A stretch of 46,533 nucleotides of DNA from CAVRZR01 sp964354215 (GCA_964354215.1 CAYGYT010000016.1:1-46533), one strand, 5' to 3'. Positions 24,390 to 31,712 are shown, numbered from the stretch's first letter. Notes: generated by a model from the sequence alone, not told the origin. Translations and numbers: made by a program.

Positions 24390-24935
24390 ATGCTCAGAGC
24401 ATCACGTCGCAGTCACCTCGCGGTTCTCGCCGTCGCGCTCCTGGCGCTCTTGGCGCTCAGCGCGTGCTCGAGCGAGACGAAGGAGGGCGACAACTACGCC
24501 GAGAAGAGCCCGTTCGCCTCGGAGTCGGGCACATCGACCACGCCTGCCGAGAAGCTCCTGACCGTCGTCGACGTCGAGCGCGTCAGCGGAATGAAGGCCG
24601 TCCAGTCCATAGCGCAGGGTGCGAACGCCAAGGCCACGGGTAACCTCAACTTCGCCAACGACAAGGGCGGGATCTTCCTCATCGTGGCGCTCGGCAACTC
24701 TGACCAGTACGAGGGCTCGAAGGCGACCGACACCTTCCGCGAGGCGGTTTCGGGAGTGGGCGACGACGCCTTCAGCGGGCCGGCGGCCTCCAAGAGCAAG
24801 ACCCCCAACCAGCTCGTCTTTCGCAAGGGCAAGGACTCCGCGGCCCTGACGGTCTTCTTCTCGGCGCCTGACAAGACGGTGCTCTCTATCGACCAGCTCA
24901 AGGAGCTGGCGAACGTGATGGCCGAGAGGTTCTAG
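24390..24935 (+). CDS. Secreted lipoprotein of unknown function
   Basis: 181 residues. A basic N-terminus, a hydrophobic signal (about 10-22) and a lipobox LSAC with the lipidated cysteine at residue 26, followed by a Ser/Thr/Glu linker. The mature part of about 150 residues has no motif I recognise; its build resembles small periplasmic proteins that bind a partner. The ATG at 24390 follows CAGGGAG; the frame from 24306 lacks any ribosome site. It lies inside the tRNA-flanked segment. Confidence 0.7.
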   Translation: MLRASRRSHLAVLAVALLALLALSACSSETKEGDNYAEKSPFASESGTSTTPAEKLLTVVDVERVSGMKAVQSIAQGANAKATGNLNFANDKGGIFLIVALGNSDQYEGSKATDTFREAVSGVGDDAFSGPAASKSKTPNQLVFRKGKDSAALTVFFSAPDKTVLSIDQLKELANVMAERF

Positions 24936-25070
24936 CACCCGCGTCGGACGTGCGGGTCAGGCGGTGGTCGAGACGGTCCCGTCGTCGCGATCGTAGAGGC
25001 GATGACGTGGTTTCGATGCTCGTTTCCAATGTCGCGGTAGTCGTCCGCGGTCTTGCGGACGGGGGGATAG

Positions 25071-25184
25071 GTGAAGGACCTGGTCGTCCGCACGTACCGG
25101 GAGTTCAGTCGCGATGGCGGCTCGCGGCTTGCCGCCGCGCTCGAATGGCGCTCACTGGTGACTGCATCCATCTCCCCTAGATGA
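25071..25184 (+). pseudogene. Truncated relic of a YihY/BrkB family gene
   Basis: 37 codons. The first 24 (VKDLVVRTYREFSRDGGSRL and on to AAAL) align with residues 1-24 of the complete YihY protein encoded at 27640-28557; similarity then stops abruptly and the frame ends. The GTG keeps a GGGGGGAT ribosome site. Only the first helix-approach of a roughly 300-residue membrane protein remains, so it cannot work. The abrupt end suggests a deletion or rearrangement junction near 25142. Confidence 0.7.
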
Positions 25185-25192
25185 GATGCGGT

Positions 25193-25297
25193 TCGGACTA
25201 GCGGTCTGTGCTTGCCCTGTAGCCGAGGCCCGCAGGGCCTCGGCGGGAGCGCAGCAACCTTGCCGAGGCTACCAGGTCGAAGCGCTTCCTAGTCCGA
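25193..25297. ncRNA. 105-nt imperfect inverted repeat, candidate structured RNA
   Basis: The ends TCGGACTAG (25193-25201) and CTAGTCCGA (25289-25297) are perfect complements. Further in, GCTTG/CGAAGC-type, CCTG/CAGG and TAGCC/GGCTA pair in register, and an internal hairpin CCGAGGCCC-GCA-GGGCCTCGG caps one side. The whole folds as a long rod. The right arm covers the last codons and stop of the nuclease-like gene on the minus strand. No T-run follows on either strand, and SRP-RNA landmarks (GGAA tetraloop and GGNAGCAGCC) are missing. It may be an RNA gene, a 3' stabilising structure or a MITE-like remnant with terminal inverted repeats. Confidence 0.4.
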
Positions 25298-25921
25298 CAC
25301 TCCGAGATGTTCGTGACCCGCCCGACGAACCTTCGCCGTGAGTTCACCAAACGTGACCGGCTCCCCGGCCAATGTGATGAGGGAGTTCAGTGTGATTGAG
25401 TGCTGGCTGCGCTGGCGGTCGTCCAGGTGTTTCGTGGGGACTGCCCAGAACCGCCACTGATCGAGGTCTGTTGGCTCGATCGTCGTCTTGTCCTGGTGCG
25501 CAAGGAGACAGAAGACGTACACATGGGCGTGTCTGCTGGCGGATTGCTCGAGCTCGTTGGCAACCGCGTCGAATCCGCGGCGCCTTGGGACGACGAACTG
25601 GATTGTGGATAATCGCTTCTGGCCCCAGCTCTGCAAGTAGGCCGCTGACTTCACCTCAATGGCGAGTGTCGCGTCGGGCGCTACACGCCAGTTGAGGTCC
25701 CAGGTCGCCCACCCTTCACGCGGTAGCGTGGTGTCGATCCCGAGCGCCTTCGCCACAATGAACTCAGCAAGCACGCCGCGAGTCGTGTTGTCGACGAGGT
25801 CCGAGGTGCTCCAACGCCAGAACTCAAGGACATCGAAATCGAGCGGAGCGCCATCCGAGGTGAATGTCTCTTTGCCGGACTTCAGCTGTAGTTCGAGCGG
25901 ACCAAGATTGTCGCCGTCCAA
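25289..25921 (-). CDS. PD-(D/E)xK nuclease-like protein
   Basis: 210 residues from a TTG start with GGGGGT about 6 bases upstream. Core motifs fit a restriction-endonuclease-like fold: E53 in an early helix (RGVLAEFIVAKAL), D75 (GWATWDLNW), and E89-x-K91 (LAIEVKSAAY) after a beta strand. The C-terminal half contains a RFWAVPTKHLDDR segment typical of hypothetical proteins of this type. No methyltransferase lies beside it, so it is not an ordinary restriction-modification pair. A role in defence or DNA repair is a guess based on the fold and on its place in an accessory segment. Confidence 0.6.
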   Translation of the reverse strand: MDGDNLGPLELQLKSGKETFTSDGAPLDFDVLEFWRWSTSDLVDNTTRGVLAEFIVAKALGIDTTLPREGWATWDLNWRVAPDATLAIEVKSAAYLQSWGQKRLSTIQFVVPRRRGFDAVANELEQSASRHAHVYVFCLLAHQDKTTIEPTDLDQWRFWAVPTKHLDDRQRSQHSITLNSLITLAGEPVTFGELTAKVRRAGHEHLGVSD

Positions 25922-26320
25922 CTGACCCCCCGTGTTCGGACCAACGCTCTGCGCATGAGCAGACGCCGATGCGCATGCAGGTCAGTCTGCCTTTCGGTGT
26001 TCTGCTCGCTGCGCTTGCTAGGCACGAGCCAGGGGCGACGCATTGTCGAATATGCGATCCAGAATCGCGAGGCGGGCTTTGGTCGTCGGCAACGGGAGGC
26101 GGAGTCGCTCTTCGGTCATGTTCCTCAGGTACGTCGACATCGAGAAGACGTTCACTCGATCGAATGCCTTGCCCTAGGTGAGACCACAAGAGCATGATGG
26201 AGTCATCCCGAAGACGGAACGACAGGACTGCAGCAGTACGCTGCCCACTCGAGCGGTTTCCTGCCGGCATACGTGTAGCTCAAGCCTACTGAGGCGATCT
26301 CCAGCCCCCACCCTCGACTT
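25922..26320. other. Accessory-segment remainder with gene debris
   Basis: About 400 bp between the nuclease-like gene and the second tRNA-Asp repeat. The only open frame that reads like protein is the short minus-strand ORF at 26018-26155. At 26273-26282 the ten bases GTGTAGCTCA match the acceptor/D-arm start of tRNA-Asp exactly, 48 bases before the repeated 3' part (26 bases in the intact gene). No integrase or transposase can be read. Confidence 0.5.
26018..26155 (-). CDS. Short ORF, possible gene fragment
   Basis: 45 codons from GTG (an in-frame ATG lies five codons in). The sequence STYLRNMTEERLRLPLP, then KARLAILDRIFDNA, has natural-looking amphipathic helix composition, unlike the antisense frames around it. 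It ends before the nuclease-like start on the same strand. I do not recognise it. It may be a small partner protein or the stump of a larger gene lost from the segment. Confidence 0.35.
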   Translation of the reverse strand: MNVFSMSTYLRNMTEERLRLPLPTTKARLAILDRIFDNASPLARA

Positions 26321-26368
26321 GCCTGTCAAGCCAGAGGTCGCGGGTTCGAGCCCCGTCACTCCCGCCAT
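26321..26368 (+). repeat. 48-bp direct repeat, right copy (tRNA-Asp 3' fragment)
   Basis: Exact copy of 24202-24249. No complete 5' half precedes it, so no tRNA can be made; only GTGTAGCTCA at 26273 recalls the 5' part. It is either the displaced 3' end left at the far boundary of an integrated element or the conserved end of a decayed second tRNA-Asp gene. Confidence 0.75.
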
Positions 26369-26382
26369 AGACGTCACCGGTA

Positions 26383-26406
26383 GGCGTGGTCATCAGTGAC
26401 CGCGCC
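26383..26406 (+). terminator. Hairpin after the tRNA-Asp fragment
   Basis: 10-bp stem (26383-26392 with 26397-26406, one G-U) with a TCAG loop, 15 bases past the tRNA fragment. Its position mirrors the hairpin behind the intact tRNA-Asp, so it may once have served the same role. Confidence 0.4.
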
Positions 26407-26501
26407 TGCTGCGTCTTCCAGAGCGTCGAGACTCTCGCGTGGGGTATGAAAGAGTAGCTAGGGCCGTTCTCCTCACGGAGAAGACGGAAAGGGAGGAGTC
26501 C

Positions 26502-27512
26502 ATGAGCAACGTCGACTTCGGGTTGGCGGTCAAGACCCCGTTGGCCGACAAAGAATGGATCGTCAAGTCACTGCTCGCAATCTTGTGGACGTTCCTCATC
26601 GTGACGATCCCCGCGGTTCTCGGTGCCGAGATCGAGTACATCAAGCGCACTGCCGAGGGCCGCGACGACCTCCCCGATTGGAGCAGCTTCGGCGACAAGT
26701 GGGTGAAGGGCCTCGGTGCGGGTCTGGCCGGCTTCATCTACTTCCTGCCTGTGATCTTTGGGCTGGTGATTGCCCTCGTTCCCGTGGTCATGAGAAGCGG
26801 GACGGGGGAGCCTGCGGACGCTCTGAGCGCGGGAGTACTGATCATCTTCGGCCTGCTCGCGTTCGCGTACGTGATCGGCGTTTCCTTGTTCTTCTATGCC
26901 GCCCTCACGCACTACGCGATGACCGAGCGATTCGGAGCGTTCTTCGAGTTCTCAGAGATCGGCGCTCGAGTACGGGGCAGCGGATACTTCACCGCCTGGC
27001 TGTTCGCGGTGCTCATCGGCATCGTTTCGAGCGCTGCATCCGGGGCGGTCTCGGCCACGTGGATAGGCGGGATTCTGTCCCCGGCGATCAGCTACCTCGC
27101 GATGATGATGACAAGCCACCTGCTCGGGCAATACGCCGCAGGAGCCTACGGTGTCGCGCCCGTAGCGGCACCGTACCCGGTGCCGCCGGTGCCGCATGCG
27201 CCCCCGACTGCGCCGCCGCCCGTGGGATACGCGCCGCCTCCGCCTGGGTATGCGCCCCCGACCGCACCGCCGCCTCCGCCAGCCGGATACACGCCGCAGT
27301 CTCCTCCCGCGCCGCCGGCAGCGTACGCTCCGCCGGCTGCTCCACCTCCCGCAGCTCCCACCCCTGCTCCTCCGGTTCCGCCGTCAGTGCCGGCAGCGCC
27401 GGCACCTGCAGCCGAACCGGCTGCTCCGCGACCCGCGCCCATGGAGCCTGCCACGCCCTCCGATGCGGCACCTCCGGCTGGAGAGGATAGCAGCGGCACG
27501 CATGAGCCCTAG
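26502..27512 (+). CDS. DUF4013-like membrane protein with Pro-rich tail
   Basis: 336 residues. The ATG follows GGGAGGAG. The N-terminal 225 residues contain about five hydrophobic helices and the DUF4013 pattern (LPDWSSFGDKWVKGLGAGL then helices). The last 110 residues are almost wholly Pro, Ala, Tyr and Gly in PPPPGYAPP-like repeats, a disordered cytoplasmic or surface tail. The function of the family is unknown. It is 127 bp upstream of the YihY gene on the same strand. Confidence 0.7.
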   Translation: MSNVDFGLAVKTPLADKEWIVKSLLAILWTFLIVTIPAVLGAEIEYIKRTAEGRDDLPDWSSFGDKWVKGLGAGLAGFIYFLPVIFGLVIALVPVVMRSGTGEPADALSAGVLIIFGLLAFAYVIGVSLFFYAALTHYAMTERFGAFFEFSEIGARVRGSGYFTAWLFAVLIGIVSSAASGAVSATWIGGILSPAISYLAMMMTSHLLGQYAAGAYGVAPVAAPYPVPPVPHAPPTAPPPVGYAPPPPGYAPPTAPPPPPAGYTPQSPPAPPAAYAPPAAPPPAAPTPAPPVPPSVPAAPAPAAEPAAPRPAPMEPATPSDAAPPAGEDSSGTHEP

Positions 27513-27639
27513 TCGGGCATACCGAGCCTGATACCGGGCAGCGGGCGTTTCGCGGATACTGGAAGCGGAGGGTCGGACGCCGCACGAGCGAGCGCCGGCA
27601 CTTCGGCGACGCCGTCCAGCACCGCCGACCGAGGTGTCG

Positions 27640-28557
27640 ATGAAGGAACTCATCGTCCGCACGTACAAGGAGTTCACGCGCGACCGGGGCACCCGGCTTG
27701 CAGCCGCCCTCGCGTACTACACCCTGTTCGCGATTGCGCCAGCCCTGCTTGTCGCGCTCGCGATTGCGGGGGCCGTACTCGACCAGGCTGCCGTGAACAC
27801 GCTGGTGAAGGAGTCTCTCGGACGGCTCCTCGGGGAGAACCTCACCACCACGCTCGTTGATCTGTCCAATAGTCGCTCTGCCGCAATGTCCACGCGGACC
27901 GCCTGGATCACGCTGCTACTGCTGCTGGGGGCGTCCGCGCTCGCGCTCAACCAGATGCAGGCTGCCTTCAATGCGATGTGGAATGTGGACCTGCGCGAGG
28001 GTGTGTCGTTCTGGCGAGTCGTGCGCGCCCGGCTCGCGCAGGCGCTCATCGCGCTCGTCCCCGCGGCGCTGCTTGTCGTCGGAGTGCTTGCGAGTTCCGC
28101 CGCGGCCGTGATCGCCTCACACCCTCAGTTCACTCGGTTCGGCGACCTGATCCAGACCCTCGGCTCGCCGCTGATCGTGCTCGTCTCCTCGGGAATCGCG
28201 TTCCTGGTCATGTTCAGGTACCTGCCCGACGCGCAGGTACCCTGGCGATCAGCGTTGATTGGCGCAGCCCTCACGGCTGTGGCCTGGCTCGTTGGTACGT
28301 ACCTCTTCGGCCTGTACGTGGGAAGGGCGGCGATGGCAAGTGCCTACGGAGCGGCTGGCTCCGTCTTCGTGCTGCTCATCTGGCTCAACTACTCGGTCCG
28401 CATCATGCTCGTCGGCTGCAAGGTCTCCAAAGTACTTGCCGAGGATGAAGATGGCCGCATCCGCCCAAGACCCTATGCGGTGTGCGTGACGTATCAGCCC
28501 GTGGAAGGGAGCGTCTCGCCGGAGTCCCCGAAGCCGGGCAAGGGGCCAGAGTCGTGA
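27640..28557 (+). CDS. YihY/BrkB family membrane protein
   Basis: 305 residues with six hydrophobic helices. The opening VRTYKEFTRDRGTRLAAALAYYTLF and the later LNYSVRIMLVGCKVSKVLAE segment are family signatures. Members were once called ribonuclease BN by mistake; they are inner-membrane proteins of uncertain function, perhaps envelope-related. ATG 27640 is chosen because GAGGTG lies directly upstream; GTG 27634 is the alternative. A truncated relative lies at 25071. Confidence 0.88.
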   Translation: MKELIVRTYKEFTRDRGTRLAAALAYYTLFAIAPALLVALAIAGAVLDQAAVNTLVKESLGRLLGENLTTTLVDLSNSRSAAMSTRTAWITLLLLLGASALALNQMQAAFNAMWNVDLREGVSFWRVVRARLAQALIALVPAALLVVGVLASSAAAVIASHPQFTRFGDLIQTLGSPLIVLVSSGIAFLVMFRYLPDAQVPWRSALIGAALTAVAWLVGTYLFGLYVGRAAMASAYGAAGSVFVLLIWLNYSVRIMLVGCKVSKVLAEDEDGRIRPRPYAVCVTYQPVEGSVSPESPKPGKGPES

Positions 28558-28660
28558 GTCGCGTTTGCCCCATATCGCGCGCTGGTGGAAACTGGCGGCA
28601 AGGGGAATCTTCTAGCTGAGGGATACGCTGGTCCTGGCCAACGGGAGTGGAGGTCTGAGG

Positions 28661-29095
28661 ATGGAGCTTCTGAGTCGCACCTGTAACACAGACCGCATGA
28701 ACGTCGAACGGCTCATAGCCCGAGCGTTCGTCATTGTGGGCGGGCTGTTTTGGATCGTCATGTACTTCGGGGCGAACACGAAGCAGCACTATGCCGATCT
28801 GGTGTACTCGGCGGCGGACATCGAAAAGGCGATGCCGAGCGCACTCCTACCTCTTGCAGTCACCATTGTGGTATTCGTCCTCGGCCTGTTCTACGAGCGG
28901 CTCACCGCCGTAGTGCTTCTGGCACTGGCTGCGGGAATCGTGGCCTACGGCGCCATCGCGCAGTGGAACGGCGCCGGGCTCTGGATGACGATACTGACGC
29001 TCGTCGTCGCCCCGATGGTCATCGCAGCGATGCTGTACTGGCTCGCAGGGCGAATGCAGCAGGTGTGTCTGTTGGAGCAGAAGACAGCGAGTTAG
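28661..29095 (+). CDS. Small four-helix membrane protein
   Basis: 144 residues. Hydrophobic segments at about 20-37, 60-76, 81-96 and 104-126. The ATG at 28661 is preceded by GGAGG; a second ATG at 28697 would shorten it by 12 residues. No family recognised. It converges on the small protein gene at 29154 with a shared hairpin between. Confidence 0.6.
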   Translation: MELLSRTCNTDRMNVERLIARAFVIVGGLFWIVMYFGANTKQHYADLVYSAADIEKAMPSALLPLAVTIVVFVLGLFYERLTAVVLLALAAGIVAYGAIAQWNGAGLWMTILTLVVAPMVIAAMLYWLAGRMQQVCLLEQKTAS

Positions 29096-29118
29096 CTCTC
29101 CCAGCTCACGACTGTATG

Positions 29119-29157
29119 CTAGAGGCGCGTCCGGCAGTACGCGGGACGTGCCTCTAG
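29119..29157. terminator. Hairpin between convergent genes
   Basis: 14-bp stem (29119-29132 with 29144-29157, one G-T pair) around an 11-nt loop. It lies between the plus-strand gene ending at 29095 and the minus-strand stop at 29154 and can act in both directions, although neither side has a strong T-run. Confidence 0.5.
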
Positions 29158-29372
29158 CGTGCTTCGAGAACCTCTGCGACCCGTGGTACCAGTTCGAACC
29201 GCTCCTCCTCGGATAGTGCCTTGATGGACGCCCATATCTCTGGGCAGTGCGCGTCGTCTCCAAGACCGAGCGTCGTCCTGAGCGCCGCGTCCATTCGCGC
29301 CCGGTTCTTCTTGTCCGACGGAATAGCGAGCTCGTCGAACAGCCAGTCCATGTGGCGCATGTAGCAGGTCAC
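29154..29372 (-). CDS. Small Cys/His-containing protein downstream of heliorhodopsin
   Basis: 72 residues from GTG, chosen because GGAGGA lies 7 nt upstream; ATGs at 29360 and 29351 lack ribosome sites. The N-terminus VTCYMRHMDWLFDEL and the later AHCPEIWASIK place Cys and His residues where a metal or redox site could form. It is soluble and helical. It follows the heliorhodopsin gene by 61 bp on the same strand, so co-transcription is likely. Function unknown. Confidence 0.6.
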   Translation of the reverse strand: MTCYMRHMDWLFDELAIPSDKKNRARMDAALRTTLGLGDDAHCPEIWASIKALSEEERFELVPRVAEVLEAR

Positions 29373-29433
29373 GCGGGAATCCTCCTCCTTGGATGCGATT
29401 TCACCAGACGGCGATTGGCCTCGGCTATCGGCC

Positions 29434-30198
29434 CTAGGCTGGCGGCACCAGCGTCCCGGCAAACACCTGCCACGCGAGAAGAGACTTGGCTACAAGGCTC
29501 AGCAGGATGTAGACGGACTCTCCGAAGAGGTAGTTGCGCCACGGCCCGACCTTCTTGTACTGCAGCACCTGGTTGATGGCGAACGAGTTGAAGAAGATGA
29601 ACAGCGACACGAAGATTGCGTACACGAAGGCCGGGGGATTCGCAGTGGTTCCCGGGCTCCACATGTAGATCGCGATGCCGAGCCACGGCGCGATGCCCGC
29701 GATGCAGCCGAAGATGAACGGCATCCAGTTGGGCTTGCCGGGATCCTCGTAGTGTTCCATGAGCAAGCCGAATAGGATCATAGACGCGTTGACCACGAAG
29801 ATCGCGATGAGCGCCGCGATATCCGTGATGCCTGGCAGCAGCGCGATGAGCACGACCATGATGGACGAACTCAGGGAGTACTCCATCCACCGCGCGTAGT
29901 TCCGGTTCTTGAGCAGGTTCTTCTTGTACCAGGGGAATACGCCGGGCATGGAAATCGTGAAGTGGGCTATCGCCGAGAGGAACAGGAACGCCGCCACTCC
30001 CCACCCGACGCTAATCTCGAAGAGCGTCGTCGGCGCAGGGGGCGGAGTGCCCGGGGGGCCTTCAAGGAAGGTCGCCGTGACGGGCAATGCGAAGTCGGTC
30101 GCGAGCGCTACCACCACGATTCCCTGCACGGCATGGAAGAACCCCATGATGATGTTGTAGGACCTAAGGCGTCGGAATCGCTTCTCGTCGTCGGTCAC
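29434..30198 (-). CDS. Heliorhodopsin (retinal-binding membrane protein)
   Basis: 254 residues, seven helices. It matches the actinobacterial heliorhodopsin type throughout: FALPVTATFLEGPPGT after helix 1, RWMEYSLSSS with the counterion glutamate E106, FVVNASMILFG, FGCIAGIAPW, and SLVAKSLLAWQVFAGTL in helix 7 with the retinal Schiff-base lysine K238. The inner-cavity histidines H22 and H79 are also present. Heliorhodopsins have inverted topology, a slow photocycle and no clear pumping; signalling or enzyme control is assumed. The GTG at 30198 has GGGAGGGAG upstream and gives the family's usual length; a longer frame reaches 30267. Neighbours: ATC-hydrolase-like gene upstream, small Cys/His protein downstream. 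Confidence 0.95.
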   Translation of the reverse strand: MTDDEKRFRRLRSYNIIMGFFHAVQGIVVVALATDFALPVTATFLEGPPGTPPPAPTTLFEISVGWGVAAFLFLSAIAHFTISMPGVFPWYKKNLLKNRNYARWMEYSLSSSIMVVLIALLPGITDIAALIAIFVVNASMILFGLLMEHYEDPGKPNWMPFIFGCIAGIAPWLGIAIYMWSPGTTANPPAFVYAIFVSLFIFFNSFAINQVLQYKKVGPWRNYLFGESVYILLSLVAKSLLAWQVFAGTLVPPA

Positions 30199-30298
30199 TG
30201 CACTCTCCCTCCCTGTAGGCGTGCTCGTGTCTCGCCGCGACATCACCCCGCCGGCGTCCACCGGCATCGGTCGGCTTCCAGCTTAGCGCGAATGCGTT

Positions 30299-30832
30299 CT
30301 AGTCCGCTCCCTCTGCCACGCGCAGTTCGAGCAGGCAGCGGTGCGAACCGGGCCTGCCGAGGCGATCCAGGAACACCAGGTCGAGCCCAGCGCCTTCGAA
30401 GGTGCCCTCGTCCACGGCGGCAGCGATCGCGCAGAGCGTGTCGATCTCGCTTGCCGAGGCGCCCTCGGCCCGCCACGTCTCCACGAGGGGACATGCCGTC
30501 ATGCGGAGCACGATCACGTCTTCGCCGCGGTCCTCCACGCCCGGCTCGAACAGCGCGCCCTGGCACGGCGACCCCTCGCAGAAGATGCGGCCCACCTCGT
30601 CGAGGTCTCCCGCCTCTCCAGCCGCGCGGTACTTCTCGCTCACCTCGAGTCCTCGGCGGTAGATGGCGCGCTTCATCACGTCGGTCGCCCGCTCCTCGCC
30701 CAACTCCTCCTTCAGCACTTCGAACACGTGGTAGTACATGAGCGCGCGGTTCCCGAAAGCTGCGCGTGTCTCCCCACGCGACTGCTCGAGCGCTGCGGTC
30801 AGATCGCCCTCGGCGGCGGTGTTCTCGGCCAC
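30299..30832 (-). CDS. ATC hydrolase-like protein
   Basis: 177 residues. The pattern YHVFEVLKEELGEERA, a mid-protein FEPGVEDRGED, C114-P-L (MTACPLVETW), C134 (DTLCAIA) and a final RCLLEL strand matches the L-2-amino-thiazoline-4-carboxylic acid hydrolase family. In most bacteria these genes are not in cysteine-synthesis operons and their real role is unclear. It is upstream of heliorhodopsin on the same strand with a 100-bp gap, so linked transcription is possible. Confidence 0.7.
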   Translation of the reverse strand: MAENTAAEGDLTAALEQSRGETRAAFGNRALMYYHVFEVLKEELGEERATDVMKRAIYRRGLEVSEKYRAAGEAGDLDEVGRIFCEGSPCQGALFEPGVEDRGEDVIVLRMTACPLVETWRAEGASASEIDTLCAIAAAVDEGTFEGAGLDLVFLDRLGRPGSHRCLLELRVAEGAD

Positions 30833-30900
30833 GGTACCTCCTCAACTTGTCGACGCTTCGACGGTAGCAGCACCGGGCCCGACGCGCGATGTCGGTGCGC

Positions 30901-30906
30901 TATCCT
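30901..30906 (+). promoter_or_regulatory. TATCCT -10 box, leaderless-type promoter
   Basis: TATCCT lies 8 nt before the amidohydrolase ATG at 30915, with no ribosome site in between. Confidence 0.4.
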
Positions 30907-30914
30907 TGCCCACA

Positions 30915-31712
30915 ATGGCCGTCATCGACATCCACACTCACGCATTCCCCGACGCGCTTGCGCCTTCGGCGGTACCTGCCCTCGAGGCGCGGGGCGGGTT
31001 GCGCGCGCAGTACGACGGCACGATTGCTGGGTTGCTTGCCGAGATGGACCGCGTGGGCATCGACGTGTCGGTCGTGCAGCCGGTGGCCACCAAGCCCGCG
31101 CAGGTCGCCTCGATCAACGACTGGGCCGCGTCGGTCCAAAGCGAGCGGATCGTCGCGTTCGGCGCGATGCACCCCGACCTCGAAGAACCGGCCGCGGAGA
31201 TGGCGCGAATGCGCTCCCTCGGCATCCGAGGCTTCAAGATGCACCCCGAGCAGCAGTCATTCGAGCCGCACGACCCACGCATGGCTGCGGTTTACTCGGC
31301 GGCGATTGAACACCGGATGATCGCCCTGTTCCACGCGGGCGCCGACATCATGTACCCGACGGTCCGCGGTACCCCGGAGTCCTTCGCCACCGTCATAGAC
31401 GCGTGGCCAGAGCTCACCGTCGTCCTTGCTCATCTCGGCGGCTTCCGGCAGTGGGAGGGTGTGGCCGAGCACATCGTCGGCCGCGACGTGTGGCTCGATA
31501 CCGCGTACACGCCTCGCCACCTGCCCGATGCCGAGTTCGTCGCGCTGGTGCGCGCGCACGGTCCGGAGCGCGTGCTTTTCGGCTCCGACGGCCCGTGGAC
31601 GGATTCGGCGGTCGAGATCGAGCACGTGCGCGGGCTCGACTTGGATGCAGGCGAGATCGAGGGGATCCTCGGCGGGAATGCGCGGCGGCTGCTCGACGAG
31701 CATGCGCGTTAG
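30915..31712 (+). CDS. Amidohydrolase (amidohydrolase_2 family TIM barrel)
   Basis: 265 residues. Metal and catalytic residues of the barrel: H7-x-H9 (DIHTHAF), K108 and H110 (GFKMHPE), H140 (ALFHAG), H173 (LAHLGG) and D225 (FGSDGPW). These are the marks of the ACMSD/gamma-resorcylate decarboxylase branch, whose members hydrolyse or decarboxylate small acids. The ATG is preferred over a longer frame because it immediately precedes the conserved HxH strand. Substrate unknown; it stands alone between unrelated genes. Confidence 0.85.
   Translation: MAVIDIHTHAFPDALAPSAVPALEARGGLRAQYDGTIAGLLAEMDRVGIDVSVVQPVATKPAQVASINDWAASVQSERIVAFGAMHPDLEEPAAEMARMRSLGIRGFKMHPEQQSFEPHDPRMAAVYSAAIEHRMIALFHAGADIMYPTVRGTPESFATVIDAWPELTVVLAHLGGFRQWEGVAEHIVGRDVWLDTAYTPRHLPDAEFVALVRAHGPERVLFGSDGPWTDSAVEIEHVRGLDLDAGEIEGILGGNARRLLDEHAR

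Noticed and set aside
25193..25297. SRP RNA (4.5S) identity for the rod-like repeat
   Set aside because: The conserved GGAA tetraloop and GGNAGCAGCC side are missing, so only a generic structured-element call is made.
24250..26320. Integrase or transposase gene in the tRNA-flanked segment
   Set aside because: All frames were read; none shows the tyrosine or serine recombinase or DDE motifs. The mobile nature rests only on the repeats.
26321..26368. A second functional tRNA-Asp gene
   Set aside because: Only the 3' half is intact; no acceptor 5' strand, D arm or 5' anticodon strand can pair with it.
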